Shown here: positions 15,794 through 24,696 of the stretch, piece by piece
Layout of the letters: every line of letters begins with the position of its first letter
How positions within the stretch are numbered: position 1 is the stretch's first letter
Origin: Schaedlerella arabinosiphila
GTDB taxonomy: Bacteria; Bacillota; Clostridia; Lachnospirales; Lachnospiraceae
DNA length: 64,000 nucleotides
Assembly (NCBI RefSeq): GCF_003885045.1
Contig: NZ_RHJS01000002.1
Span: forward strand, 1,240,001 to 1,304,000
Direction of reading: 5' to 3'
Notes under the pieces: model-generated
Databases searched by the model: none
Told to the model about the DNA's origin: nothing
What the model saw: only the letters and a program-made list of their open reading frames with translations
Translations under genes and position numbers: made by a program

Positions 15794-17137
15794 TTGATTC
15801 CCTCTTTAAAACTGTCAGATGTGGAATCGGAACCGGAGTACCTGCCGATGAAGCAGTTTCAGGAAAAGGAAATGACACTGTGGATACATGAGCTGCCGAC
15901 GAGAGGGATCGTGTATGTGACGCTTTATTTTCCGCTTCCGTTACTGGAGAAAGAAGAACTTTCAAAAGTATCTTTTCTGTGCGGACTTCTGGGTGAACTT
16001 AGGACGGCAGGAATGAGTTCCGAGCAGTTAAAACTAAACACAAAGACCGATCTGGGGCGGTTGAATTTTTCCATGCAGTATTATCAGGATCAGGAGTGCA
16101 GGGAGAGATGCAAGGCGTACTTCCAGGTAGATTTCAGTGTGTTGAAGGAGAAGCTGGGGAAAATACCAGAATATGCAGCAGAAATATTGTTGGGTACGCA
16201 GTTTGATGAAAAAGAGCGTGTCAGGGAGATTTTGATCCAGGCTATTGAAGGTATGCGTCAGAATATTCTGGGGGCAGGACACCATGCCGCTATGCGTCGC
16301 GCAGGAGCACATATTTCAGCGTCAGGGGCGGCTGCGGAGTACAGCGGAGGAATGACCTGTTATCAGTGGATGAGGGGAATTTCTGGAAATTATGAAAAAG
16401 AATATGAGCATCTTGTGGAAGACTGGAGACTGTTATGCCGGAGAATATTTACGTGTAACGGCCTGATTATCAGTATGACCGGCGGGGACGACAGTGAATT
16501 TGCGAGAAGGCTTTGGAACGTATTTCCTAAAGGGGAGAAAAAACCGGCATACGCCGTATATGAACCGGAGAGCCTTGACAGGGAAGGAATTGAGATTCCA
16601 TCGGAGGTAGCGTATGCCGTATGCAGTGCCGGCATGACGGAAGATACGGTATACGGCAGGATGAAGGTGCTTGCGAGATATCTGACTTTAAACTATTTGT
16701 GGAACCGTATACGGGTGCAGGGCGGTGCATATGGTACAGGGCTGCAGGTCAGCGACAGCGGAATGGTTTCTTTTTACTCCTACCGCGATCCAGATGCAGC
16801 CGGAAGCCTGCGCGTGTACCGGGAGGCGCCGGAGGTTATGAGGAAAATTCCTGGCGGGCAGCAGAATATCACGGGTGTCATATTAGGGACACTGGCGGAG
16901 GATGCACCGCTTCGCTCGTCAAGAGAGCAGGGGGCATTTGCCGACCGTCAGCAGATGTTAGGAGTATCTTACGAGCAACGGTGCAGACGGAGGAATGAGA
17001 TCTTATCGATGACACCGGAGAAGCTGGCAGGGATGGCGGAAAGCCTTGAGGATATGCTGAATCATGAGAATATATGTGTGGTTGGCGGCGCTATGCAGAT
17101 TGAAAAATGTGGAATCACGCAGATAGAAAAGCTTTAG
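15794..17137 (+). CDS. M16C metallopeptidase, C-terminal half (same frame as 14243)
   Basis: Continuation of the M16C gene after the in-frame TAG. It contains the non-catalytic clam-shell domains, for example VYVTLYFPLPLLEKEELSKV at the start of the third domain and the Arg/Tyr-type segment RVQGGAYGTGLQVSDSGM that contacts substrate in M16 proteins. The annotated start is a TTG without a clear ribosome site, so separate translation is doubtful. M16B enzymes work as two separate subunits, so a split enzyme is not impossible, but loss of function is more likely. The trigger-factor-like gene follows at once. Confidence 0.75.
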   Translation: MIPSLKLSDVESEPEYLPMKQFQEKEMTLWIHELPTRGIVYVTLYFPLPLLEKEELSKVSFLCGLLGELRTAGMSSEQLKLNTKTDLGRLNFSMQYYQDQECRERCKAYFQVDFSVLKEKLGKIPEYAAEILLGTQFDEKERVREILIQAIEGMRQNILGAGHHAAMRRAGAHISASGAAAEYSGGMTCYQWMRGISGNYEKEYEHLVEDWRLLCRRIFTCNGLIISMTGGDDSEFARRLWNVFPKGEKKPAYAVYEPESLDREGIEIPSEVAYAVCSAGMTEDTVYGRMKVLARYLTLNYLWNRIRVQGGAYGTGLQVSDSGMVSFYSYRDPDAAGSLRVYREAPEVMRKIPGGQQNITGVILGTLAEDAPLRSSREQGAFADRQQMLGVSYEQRCRRRNEILSMTPEKLAGMAESLEDMLNHENICVVGGAMQIEKCGITQIEKL

Positions 17138-17152
17138 ATGGGAGAAAATGAT

Positions 17153-17929
17153 ATGGAAAACAGAAAGTTGATGAAATTATATGATTTCCGCAGTTTTAAA
17201 CTGCCGGAAAAGCTGCTGGAAATCACCGTGGATACAGAGAGGCTGGATAAGGCTGTTGCAGAGGCGGCAGGAAGGTTTTTGACAATCGAGATGACAGACG
17301 GAGGAATAAAGGAAGGGGACTTTGTGGTTGTGGAAACAGCGCCGGCTGATGAGGGAGATAACGGCGCTGATTACCGTGACCGGGCAGAGATTGTACCCGG
17401 ACATATACAGGTTAATGTCGGAAAAGGGTTCTATGATTTTAAGTGGGAACAGTCTTTGGTCGGGAAAAAGACAGGGGAACAGGTGATGCTCCCTAAACGG
17501 GGAAAGAATCAGCCGGGAACCATCATGCAGGTAAAGCGCAGAGTCTATCCGGAGCTAACGGATGATATCATAAAGCAGCTGTCTATAGAAGGTATTAACA
17601 CGATACCGGAATACAGGGCATATCTGAAGCAGGAGATGATCTCAGAGGAAAAGATGCGTAAATCCGGAGGTGTGAATGCATGGGTTTTAAAGGAACTGAC
17701 AAGATCCAGTGTTTTTGGGGATTTGAATGAAGAAATTACGGCTTTCAAGGAAGAGTTTAAAGAGGAAGTCAGGGAACGGGCGGAAAGATTCCAGATGTCC
17801 TATGAAGAGATGAAGAAGCAATATATAGAGATGGGAGCTACAGAAGAAGTGTTGAAGGAATGCTTTACTTATGAGATTTACCAGAAGACAGCCTATGCAG
17901 ATTATCTGAACGGGCGTATTCAGGAATAA
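17153..17929 (+). CDS. Trigger-factor-like peptidyl-prolyl isomerase
   Basis: 258-aa protein with an FKBP-type middle segment (GDFVVVETAPADEG, then QVNVGKGFYDFKWEQSLVG and the KKTGEQVMLP turn), followed by a helical part resembling the trigger-factor C-terminal chaperone arm (RERAERFQMSYEEMKKQYIE). The ribosome-binding tail of true trigger factor is missing, and length is about 60% of it. The start at 17153 is preferred (GGGAG 8 nt upstream); an ATG directly after the previous stop is less well placed. It sits between a peptidase and a pair of ABC exporter subunits, suggesting folding of an exported or processed peptide, but no such substrate gene is visible. Confidence 0.7.
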   Translation: MENRKLMKLYDFRSFKLPEKLLEITVDTERLDKAVAEAAGRFLTIEMTDGGIKEGDFVVVETAPADEGDNGADYRDRAEIVPGHIQVNVGKGFYDFKWEQSLVGKKTGEQVMLPKRGKNQPGTIMQVKRRVYPELTDDIIKQLSIEGINTIPEYRAYLKQEMISEEKMRKSGGVNAWVLKELTRSSVFGDLNEEITAFKEEFKEEVRERAERFQMSYEEMKKQYIEMGATEEVLKECFTYEIYQKTAYADYLNGRIQE

Positions 17930-17958
17930 TATGAAGATAAGTACAGGGTGGTGTATGA

Positions 17959-19746
17959 ATGAAAAGAGTAGAAGATAACAATCGTCTGCAGATGATGTCC
18001 AGTGATGAGAAGGGAATCGAGACCGAAAATAAGGAACAATCCTGGAAACCATTTTTTCATCTGCTGCGTTCAGTGAAACTTCCATGGGCACTGATCATTG
18101 TGTGTACTTTGGTCAATCTGCTGCAGAGCCAGTTGGGGCTTTTGTTCCCGCAGTATACGGAGAAAATATACGCCGGTGATTTCAGCAGAGAAATCGCGGG
18201 GACGGCAGTGGCAGTAGTCTTAGGAAAAGCCTTATGTATGGCTGTGTATCAATATGTGGGGAGATATACTTCGCATCTGAATCAGATGCGTTTCCAGAAT
18301 TATATATGGAGAAAGCTTTCAAGGCTTCCCTTATCGTATTTTGAGAAGCATGAACCAAGAGACCTGATCAGTCGGAACACAGAAGATACCTTGACGGTCG
18401 GTGAATTTCTGTCTTATGGTATTTCCCGTATTCTGAGCACAGTATATGGTTTTGCGGGGGCCTTTATCTTGATTTTTGGATATGACTGGCGTCTTGCGGC
18501 GTCTATGGCAGTGTGTTTGCCGCTGTGTTATATAGTCGGTGTGATCGCTGGACGGTATTACTTTAAGATGAACAATCGGCTGCAGGGAAAACTGGCGGAT
18601 ATGACGAGATATTTTTCGGCTGTTCTTCCTTATATTACGCTTGTTAAGCTGTTCGGCCAGGAAAACCGTGAAGAAAAAAACGGTGAGGACTGGATTGAGC
18701 GTTATTATAAAACAAGTTTTTGTAATACGCTGGTTTCCACAGCGGTTTCCTTTGCGACTACGATGACAACTGTTCTGCAGACGCTGGTGATCATACTGAT
18801 GGGTGTATGGTTGGTACGAGACGGTTCTATTGATATTGGAGACTGGATTGCTTTTTATATGTATGCGAATATGCTGAATAACAGTTTCACGATTATTATG
18901 AATATCTGGGGAGAACTGAAGCGGAATCAAGGTTGTTGTGCAAGGATTGCCGCCGTGACCGGTATCCCTGCCGAGGAAAATCCTGGAACCCTTGGTGCCG
19001 GCGAGATAAGCGGAGATATGGAATTTAGAAATATAACATTTGCCTATCATGAGAAAAAGGTACTGGATAATGTAAGCTTTACCGTACCTTACGGAAAAAT
19101 GACTGCTGTGGTGGGTCCTTCGGGAGCCGGTAAATCGACGATTCTTCATCTGGCAGAACGTTTGTATACGCCGGATGAGGGACAGATTCTCTGGGGGCAG
19201 AAGGCGGCAGGGGAATATGAACTGCACAGCTGGCGCCGTGCGATTGGCTATATCCCGCAGGATGCTCAGCTGTTTGCCGGGACTATACGGGAAAATATCA
19301 TGCAGGGAGTGACTGGAGATATTGGTGAGGAACAGGTGCGAAGGGCAGCCATGCAGGCGGATGCGCTTGAGTTTATCGAAAGTTTTGAGAAGGGTTTTGA
19401 TACTGAGGTAGGCGAGAACGGGACGAAACTTTCCGGAGGGCAGAGACAGCGTATTGCGATTGCCAGAGCGCTTCTGATGAACGCACGTATACTTATCCTT
19501 GATGAGGCAACGTCAAATCTGGATGCAGAGGCGGAATATGCTATTGGACAGACCCTGAAGGAACTGAGGAAAGACCATACAATACTGATGGTTGCACATC
19601 GTATGGATAGGGTTAAAGATGCAGATCAGATTATTGTCATGGAACACACCCGTATCCAGGGAAGCGGAACACATGAAGAACTGATGCAGTCGAATGAGCT
19701 GTACCGGCAGATGGTAGATCTTCAGGCAGAGAGGATTGCAGTTTAG
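17959..19746 (+). CDS. ABC exporter half-transporter, first subunit
   Basis: 595-aa protein with a six-helix type IV (ABC_membrane) domain in residues about 40-330 and a C-terminal ATPase: Walker A GPSGAGKST, signature LSGGQRQR, Walker B LILDEATSNLD and the switch His in VAHR. Catalytic Glu is present. The following gene is a second half-transporter starting 12 nt after the stop, so they probably form a heterodimeric multidrug- or peptide-type exporter of the BmrCD/LmrCD kind. The substrate is unknown. Confidence 0.9.
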   Translation: MKRVEDNNRLQMMSSDEKGIETENKEQSWKPFFHLLRSVKLPWALIIVCTLVNLLQSQLGLLFPQYTEKIYAGDFSREIAGTAVAVVLGKALCMAVYQYVGRYTSHLNQMRFQNYIWRKLSRLPLSYFEKHEPRDLISRNTEDTLTVGEFLSYGISRILSTVYGFAGAFILIFGYDWRLAASMAVCLPLCYIVGVIAGRYYFKMNNRLQGKLADMTRYFSAVLPYITLVKLFGQENREEKNGEDWIERYYKTSFCNTLVSTAVSFATTMTTVLQTLVIILMGVWLVRDGSIDIGDWIAFYMYANMLNNSFTIIMNIWGELKRNQGCCARIAAVTGIPAEENPGTLGAGEISGDMEFRNITFAYHEKKVLDNVSFTVPYGKMTAVVGPSGAGKSTILHLAERLYTPDEGQILWGQKAAGEYELHSWRRAIGYIPQDAQLFAGTIRENIMQGVTGDIGEEQVRRAAMQADALEFIESFEKGFDTEVGENGTKLSGGQRQRIAIARALLMNARILILDEATSNLDAEAEYAIGQTLKELRKDHTILMVAHRMDRVKDADQIIVMEHTRIQGSGTHEELMQSNELYRQMVDLQAERIAV

Positions 19747-19758
19747 GAGGTGAAAAGA

Positions 19759-21480
19759 ATGGGACAGAATAAAAAACAAAAACAAGAATGGAAACCGTTT
19801 TTTCATCTGCTGAAGGAGGCAAAGCTACCCTGGGGATGGTATGTTTTTAATATCGCTGCATCGCTTGTCTGTTCTACAGTAATGGTGAAGATGCCCCAGG
19901 TTGCCGGTAAGATCATGGCAGGGGAGATATTTGATTCGGGATTGGTGGCCTTATATATTGCAGTGACGATAGGGGGCGCCTTTGCAAGTCTTCCGATTTC
20001 GGTTCTGGATTCCTGGATATCTCTGCGGGCAGACCGGAATCTGCGCAAAATCGTGTGGAAAAGGATTATCCATCTGCCTATGAAAGAAGTTGACGCCATG
20101 CCGCCGACTTCTCTGGTCAGCCGTGTGACTTCAGACACATCGACAATCAGCTATACGCTCAGCTATATATTTTCCATGTTCAATAACGTATATAGCCTGG
20201 TACTGATGCTGATCACGATCGCAGGTATGAACATGAAGATATTTCTGATGATGGGACTTCTGGTTCCATGTATAATGCTTGCCAACATCCCGTCTCACTT
20301 TATGTACCATGCGCGGGATGAACAGCAGAATGCCGCAGCTTCTTATACGAATTTTCTGGCCGAGCGTCTCAGTGCGCTGCGGCAGATTAAAGTATGTGCG
20401 TCAGAAGAAAAAGAAGATATAAGGAATGATGAGGCGGCGAAGGCTTGTTTCAGAGCCAGAATCAAACTGGCAAAGCTAGATTTTATCTCTCAGCCGCTGA
20501 TATACGGGATGGACGCCGTGGTGCAGGCAGTGGTATTGATCTATGGAGGATATCTGCTGAATGCAGGTGAGATCAACAGTGAAGTAATGGTTTCCCTGTT
20601 CATGTATGCTGCTATGCTTCCGACATATTGTTATCAGTTTGTCTTCTGCTGGCAGAATATCAAACAGTCCCAGGGCGCCGCGAGAACGGCGGGGAAGCTT
20701 GTGCAGACAGAGCCGGAGAAGATGCAGCGGAAGCAGTCTTTTGCCATTCCGGATGCAGATTTGCGCCTGGAGGATGTCTGTTTTGCCTATGAAGATAAAA
20801 AACAGGTGCTTGACCATGTCAGTATGGAGATACCTAGAGGAAAAGTGACAGCCATTGCAGGACCATCCGGGTCGGGAAAGACAACAGTGTTAAAGCTTCT
20901 GGAACGGCTGTATCAGCCGGATTCCGGGCGGATTATGTTTGGCGGCAGGGAAGCGGAGGACATTCATCTGGATGAATGGCGTGCGTCATTTGGGATGGTC
21001 CCGCAGAACAGCCCGTTACTGTTCGGGACTGTCCGGGATAATATTACATACGGCATAGAAGGGAACGTATCAGAGAAAGAAATGGATAGGGCTTTAGAGG
21101 CCGCTAATGTGAGAGAAATTATTGAGCGCATGCAGGATGGAATGGAGTCAGATATAGGAGATGTGGGAAGCAGGTTGTCTGGCGGGGAAAGGCAGAGGAT
21201 CGCGCTTGCACGGATGATACTCAAAGATCCGGAGTATCTCCTGTTAGATGAGGCAACTTCAAGCCTGGATGCCCATAATGAGAGCAGGATTATGAAGGCG
21301 TTGGGAATTCTGATGAGAGGCCGGACCAGCGTGGTGGTGGCGCATAATCTGCGTACTATAAAACATGCAGACCACATTATATTCATGGAAAAAGGAAGGG
21401 TTGTCAGTACAGGAACTCATGACAGCCTGTACAGGAACAATGAAAAATACAGGCGTTATGTGGATCTGCAGAGAGTATAA
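19759..21480 (+). CDS. ABC exporter half-transporter, second subunit
   Basis: 573-aa partner of the preceding gene: six membrane helices followed by an ATPase with Walker A GPSGSGKTT, signature LSGGERQR, Walker B LLLDEATSSLD and switch His in VAHN. Both subunits open with nearly the same motif (KPFFHLLKEAKLPW here, KPFFHLLRSVKLPW in the first), showing origin by duplication. The start at 19759 has AGGAGG 8 nt upstream; the GTG at 19750 lies inside that site. Unlike many heterodimeric exporters, neither site shows an obvious loss of the catalytic Glu. Confidence 0.9.
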   Translation: MGQNKKQKQEWKPFFHLLKEAKLPWGWYVFNIAASLVCSTVMVKMPQVAGKIMAGEIFDSGLVALYIAVTIGGAFASLPISVLDSWISLRADRNLRKIVWKRIIHLPMKEVDAMPPTSLVSRVTSDTSTISYTLSYIFSMFNNVYSLVLMLITIAGMNMKIFLMMGLLVPCIMLANIPSHFMYHARDEQQNAAASYTNFLAERLSALRQIKVCASEEKEDIRNDEAAKACFRARIKLAKLDFISQPLIYGMDAVVQAVVLIYGGYLLNAGEINSEVMVSLFMYAAMLPTYCYQFVFCWQNIKQSQGAARTAGKLVQTEPEKMQRKQSFAIPDADLRLEDVCFAYEDKKQVLDHVSMEIPRGKVTAIAGPSGSGKTTVLKLLERLYQPDSGRIMFGGREAEDIHLDEWRASFGMVPQNSPLLFGTVRDNITYGIEGNVSEKEMDRALEAANVREIIERMQDGMESDIGDVGSRLSGGERQRIALARMILKDPEYLLLDEATSSLDAHNESRIMKALGILMRGRTSVVVAHNLRTIKHADHIIFMEKGRVVSTGTHDSLYRNNEKYRRYVDLQRV

Positions 21481-21560
21481 CAGATATGGATGAATAAGAT
21501 CTGAAGACAGAACAATTACAAGCGTATTGTTGTATGAAGAAGTTTAGGAGGAGAAGGAAA

Positions 21561-21827
21561 ATGGTGAAAGATCAGCATGTTGTATATAAGACAAACGGTA
21601 AAGTGTGCGCTGGAGAGATTCATTTTGATGTAGTAAACGGAGTCTGCCACAATGTTGTGTTCGTTGGAGGATGCCGGGGGAATACTCAGGGAGTGGCGGC
21701 ATTAGCGGAGGGACTGCGTATAGAAGACGTGGAAAAACGCCTGAAAGGAATTGAATGCCATGGTGCAGATTCCTGTCCAAATGAACTTTCGAAGGCTGTC
21801 AGGCAGCTTATGGAACAGGGAATGTGA
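21561..21827 (+). CDS. TSCPD-domain protein
   Basis: 88-aa protein of the small stand-alone TSCPD family (related to a C-terminal module of ribonucleotide reductases). Seen are GEIHFDVVNGVCHNVVFVGG, CRGNTQGVAALAEG and the terminal motif ADSCPNEL. Its function is unknown; the conserved cysteines suggest metal or redox chemistry. AGGAGGAG in front of ATG 21561 decides the start. It is the last gene before a strong terminator and is probably part of the exporter operon. Confidence 0.8.
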   Translation: MVKDQHVVYKTNGKVCAGEIHFDVVNGVCHNVVFVGGCRGNTQGVAALAEGLRIEDVEKRLKGIECHGADSCPNELSKAVRQLMEQGM

Positions 21828-21844
21828 TAAGAAAACAGTAATAG

Positions 21845-21884
21845 AAAACTGCCGCAGGGAGATGCTCCCGCGGCAGTTTTCTTG
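21845..21884 (+). terminator. Terminator of the peptidase/exporter operon
   Basis: An 11-bp stem, AAAACTGCCGC (21845-21855) with GCGGCAGTTTT (21870-21880), followed by CTT. Confidence 0.8.
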
Positions 21885-21911
21885 ACAGTATGCAGTTGAA
21901 AATGTTATGCT
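21882..21911 (+). promoter_or_regulatory. Promoter of second LytTR operon
   Basis: TTGACA (21882-21887), 18-bp spacer, TATGCT (21906-21911). Transcription would begin near 21918, which excludes the upstream ATG 21907 as start of the regulator. Confidence 0.6.
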
Positions 21912-21942
21912 TTTACAAAAAGTGAGGGAGGGGCAGGTTACA

Positions 21943-22692
21943 ATGAAGAGAATTCCGATCCGTGTTCTTCTGGTAGATGATGAACCCCTGGTCCTGGAAC
22001 AATTGAGGCAAAGATTTTTGAATTGGCAGGGATTTGAGGTGGCAGGAGCTGTCAGGAGTATGGAAGAGGCAGTTACCTTTTTACAGACAGAAGAGGTTCA
22101 GCTTGCGTTTTTGGATATCCAGATGAAAGGAAAGAATGGGTTTGCCCTGGCTTCCTATATCCGGAAGTATTTTCCGCAGATATTGATGGTATTCCTGACT
22201 GGACATGCAGGTTTCGCATTAGAGGGTTATGATTATGAACCGGTGGATTTCCTTGTTAAACCGATTATTAATGAGCGGTTTGCCCAGACTCTAAAACGGG
22301 TGGAGAGAAAGCTTGCAGGAATCAGTGATGAGACCCGAAAACTGCGTATTGGATTCTATACGGATAAGGGATACTGTCTGTATGATGTGGAGAATATTCT
22401 GTATCTGGAAAAGGAAGAGCGGAAGGTAAGCATTGTTGATAAGAGCGGGGAAGGGGTGCGGTCGGGGAATTCTATGCAGGAGATGGAGGAGATCCTGACG
22501 GATTATGGCTTTTTCCGATGTCATCAATCCTATCTTGTCCCACTGTCAGAGATTTTGGGAATTGAACAGGAACGTTTCGGCAGGGCGTACCGCCTTAGCC
22601 TCAGAGGAACAGATAAGAAGATTCCTCTAAGCCGGAGACGATATTATGAACTTAAGGAGATTCTTCAAAGACAGGGGACAAGAATTTATTAG
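21943..22692 (+). CDS. LytTR-family response regulator
   Basis: 249-aa regulator with receiver domain (VLLVDDEPLV; phospho-acceptor in LAFLDIQMKG; FLVKPI) and C-terminal LytTR domain (ILYLEKEERKVSIVD and FFRCHQSYLVPLSEILGIE). The promoter position favours ATG 21943 over the longer reading. A GHKL kinase follows, as in the pairs at 8340 and 53584. The target is unknown; the adjacent exporter operon upstream is one candidate. Confidence 0.88.
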   Translation: MKRIPIRVLLVDDEPLVLEQLRQRFLNWQGFEVAGAVRSMEEAVTFLQTEEVQLAFLDIQMKGKNGFALASYIRKYFPQILMVFLTGHAGFALEGYDYEPVDFLVKPIINERFAQTLKRVERKLAGISDETRKLRIGFYTDKGYCLYDVENILYLEKEERKVSIVDKSGEGVRSGNSMQEMEEILTDYGFFRCHQSYLVPLSEILGIEQERFGRAYRLSLRGTDKKIPLSRRRYYELKEILQRQGTRIY

Positions 22693-22797
22693 TGGAAGGA
22701 AGGTGATGAAGATGACAGTACGTTTACAGAGGATTTGGCGAAGGGAAGACAGCAATGGATGAGGTTGTAAAATTAGCAGGCAGAATGGTACCGGCAT

Positions 22798-23907
22798 GTG
22801 TATACATGGCAGGCCTGGCAGTTATGTCTGGCAGTATTAGTTTGTGTCTGGCAGGTATACGGTTTGGAAGGAAGCGTTCGGTATCCTGCGGGAAGATGGG
22901 TATGGCTGGTTATTTTTATTCTGGCTGGTAAGGTTGGGAAACAGATTTGGAGGCCGATATGGGTTTACTCAGCAGTTTTTGCATTGGCTTTTGGTGGAGC
23001 GTGCATTGTTTTTTTCATGCGGCTGTCGCTGTTGCCGGAGGAGTCTGAGATACTATTTCCAGCTGATAAAAAACAACAACGAAAAATCAGGGTACATGTA
23101 TGGGTTGGAACCACGATATGGCTGTTATACCTGGCATGGCTGTTGTTTTTGGTGATTTGTATTGAGCATTTTGATATAAGGGAACAGATTTTGATTTTCT
23201 TTTTCTCGCTGACAGGAGTGGCTGAGATCATTTATTTTGAAAATCTGTCTGTAAAGAGTGCTTATGAGCGGATAGAGACTCTCATTGATAAGGAATATCA
23301 GGCGGAGATGTTGAATTATATGCAGATTATACGATCCCAACGACACGATTTTAATTTTCATATGCAGGCTGTTGCGGGTATGATTGAGAATGGACGCTAT
23401 GAAGAATGCAGTCGGTATGTGCAGACAATGGTGGAAAATGTAGGCAGGCTTAATGATCTGCTGCCGCTCAGTAATCCTGCGGTTTCTGCTTTGATCAATA
23501 CCTTTACGGAGCTTGCGGCTTCCAGAGGAATCCGCCTGGAGGTACAGATTCTGGATGATTTGAGCCGGGCTGTATGTACAACGTATGAGATGAATACGAT
23601 CATTGGAAATCTGTTGCAGAATGCGGTAGACGAGACAGAGAACAAAGAGGCTGATCTGCAGTTTATCAGGTTACTGGTAATGCATCGGAGCAGATACCAT
23701 ATTATAAAAGTGTCAAATCCCTGTGAAAAATCGGATAAGGAGTTTCAGAAGATATTCACGCCTGGTTATACAACCAAGCAGCTGCATGAAGGTATCGGTC
23801 TTACAAGCGTGAAGAAGATAACAGCCCGCTATGGCGGAACAGTGTATTCAGAGCATGAACCGGGAATTATCCATTTTATTGCGAAGCTGCCTTATGGAAG
23901 CAGTTAG
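22798..23907 (+). CDS. GHKL sensor histidine kinase, N-terminus uncertain
   Basis: Membrane kinase with several hydrophobic helices (for example WVYSAVFALAFGGACIVFF and TTIWLLYLAWLLFLVICIEH), DHp motif RSQRHDFNFHMQAVAG, N-box IIGNLLQNAVDET and G-box EGIGLTSVKKITARYGG. The open frame begins at a GTG without a ribosome site. ATG 22755 has AAGGGA 8 nt upstream and reads a plausible first helix (KLAGRMVPACVYMAGLAVM), but in a different frame that stops near 22930. A frameshift between 22800 and 22930 is likely. A tiny 18-codon frame with its own ribosome site (ATG 22706) precedes it. Confidence 0.75.
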   Translation: MYTWQAWQLCLAVLVCVWQVYGLEGSVRYPAGRWVWLVIFILAGKVGKQIWRPIWVYSAVFALAFGGACIVFFMRLSLLPEESEILFPADKKQQRKIRVHVWVGTTIWLLYLAWLLFLVICIEHFDIREQILIFFFSLTGVAEIIYFENLSVKSAYERIETLIDKEYQAEMLNYMQIIRSQRHDFNFHMQAVAGMIENGRYEECSRYVQTMVENVGRLNDLLPLSNPAVSALINTFTELAASRGIRLEVQILDDLSRAVCTTYEMNTIIGNLLQNAVDETENKEADLQFIRLLVMHRSRYHIIKVSNPCEKSDKEFQKIFTPGYTTKQLHEGIGLTSVKKITARYGGTVYSEHEPGIIHFIAKLPYGSS

Positions 23908-24091
23908 GAATTGTTTCGGGGATTCTTGGTATTTCAGACGGGAGGGGCAATCCGTTGCAGGTTCGGAAGTATCTGAAAGATGTGGCGGGAGTGTTGGAGT
24001 AATTCGTTAAGAAAAACAGGATACTGTTAGCTTTTTCTTGATATACATGGCATAAAATTATCTGGCAGGCAGATTGGGGAGGAGAGGTTCC

Positions 24092-24334
24092 ATGCATAAA
24101 GATACGAAATGGGCAAAGCAGATTATTGCCATGCAGGAGGAAGACGGAAAGTGGGGATCCTTCCATACGCTTTCAGTTTCTTCCGGGAGGCCGATTACAA
24201 CAGAACAGGCACTCAGGCGGCTGGAACGTTTAGGGGCAGAATACATGACTGGCGGCGGTGATGACTTCTACAGAAAGGTAGGTTATGAAGAAGGTATACA
24301 CTGGCTCCATTGGAAAAAGCAGAGAATGATTTGA
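24092..24334 (+). CDS. Small hypothetical protein, probably internally deleted
   Basis: 80-aa reading frame with GGAGAGG before ATG 24092. The first half, KDTKWAKQIIAMQEEDGKWG and then FHTLS...PITTEQALRRLERLG, looks like the N-terminus of a larger conserved hypothetical protein. The last part, DDFYRKVGYEEGIHWLHWKK, looks like the C-terminus of some other or the same protein. No domain can be named. The junction near residue 50 and the surrounding debris suggest a deletion product. Confidence 0.4.
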   Translation: MHKDTKWAKQIIAMQEEDGKWGSFHTLSVSSGRPITTEQALRRLERLGAEYMTGGGDDFYRKVGYEEGIHWLHWKKQRMI

Positions 24335-24360
24335 AGGGATGACAAAAATATGAAGATTGA

Positions 24361-24474
24361 AAAGTAAATAATAACCGGGAATGGTATCATGCACATAAAG
24401 TGGAAAGTGAAGCGGTATACACACAGTTTGAGAATCTTCGCTTTTTTACCCCAAGTGAAAAAGGGAAAGCTTAA
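24361..24474 (+). pseudogene. Fragment resembling DUF2461 N-terminus
   Basis: Open frame of 37 codons with no start, beginning VNNNREWYHAHKVESE, close to the NNNREWF.ANK motif of DUF2461 proteins, and ending LRFFTPSEKGKA. Nothing else of the family is present. The remainder of 24335-24537 holds no other recognisable feature. Confidence 0.3.
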
Positions 24475-24537
24475 TAAATGCAGTAAATTTACAAGTTATG
24501 CTATGAATGGACATAATTGGCTAATGGAGGTGTGTTA

Positions 24538-24696
24538 ATGAAATACGAAATAGCAAAAAAAGAGAACATTGAACAAATTTATCAATTGGTACAGAACACG
24601 ATTAACGCTATTTATCCTTTATATTATCCTCAAGGAGTAGTTGAATTTTTCCGTGGGCTTCATTCAAAGGAAAGCATTGCTGCAGATATAGAAAAT
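24538..24696 (+). pseudogene. N-terminal fragment of a GNAT acetyltransferase
   Basis: GGAGGTG precedes ATG 24538. The first ~50 residues (KYEIAKKENIEQIYQLVQNT, then YPQGVVEFFRGLHS) are typical of the first alpha-helix region of GNAT acetyltransferases. The acetyl-CoA-binding motif is absent: after about 24693 the sequence is that of a penicillin-binding protein in another frame. The junction is internal to both genes. Confidence 0.65.

Noticed and set aside
12503..21480. Lantibiotic or other RiPP biosynthesis cluster
   Set aside because: Only immunity-type transporter remnants and a generic exporter are present; no precursor peptide, LanM/LanBC or other modifying enzyme was found.
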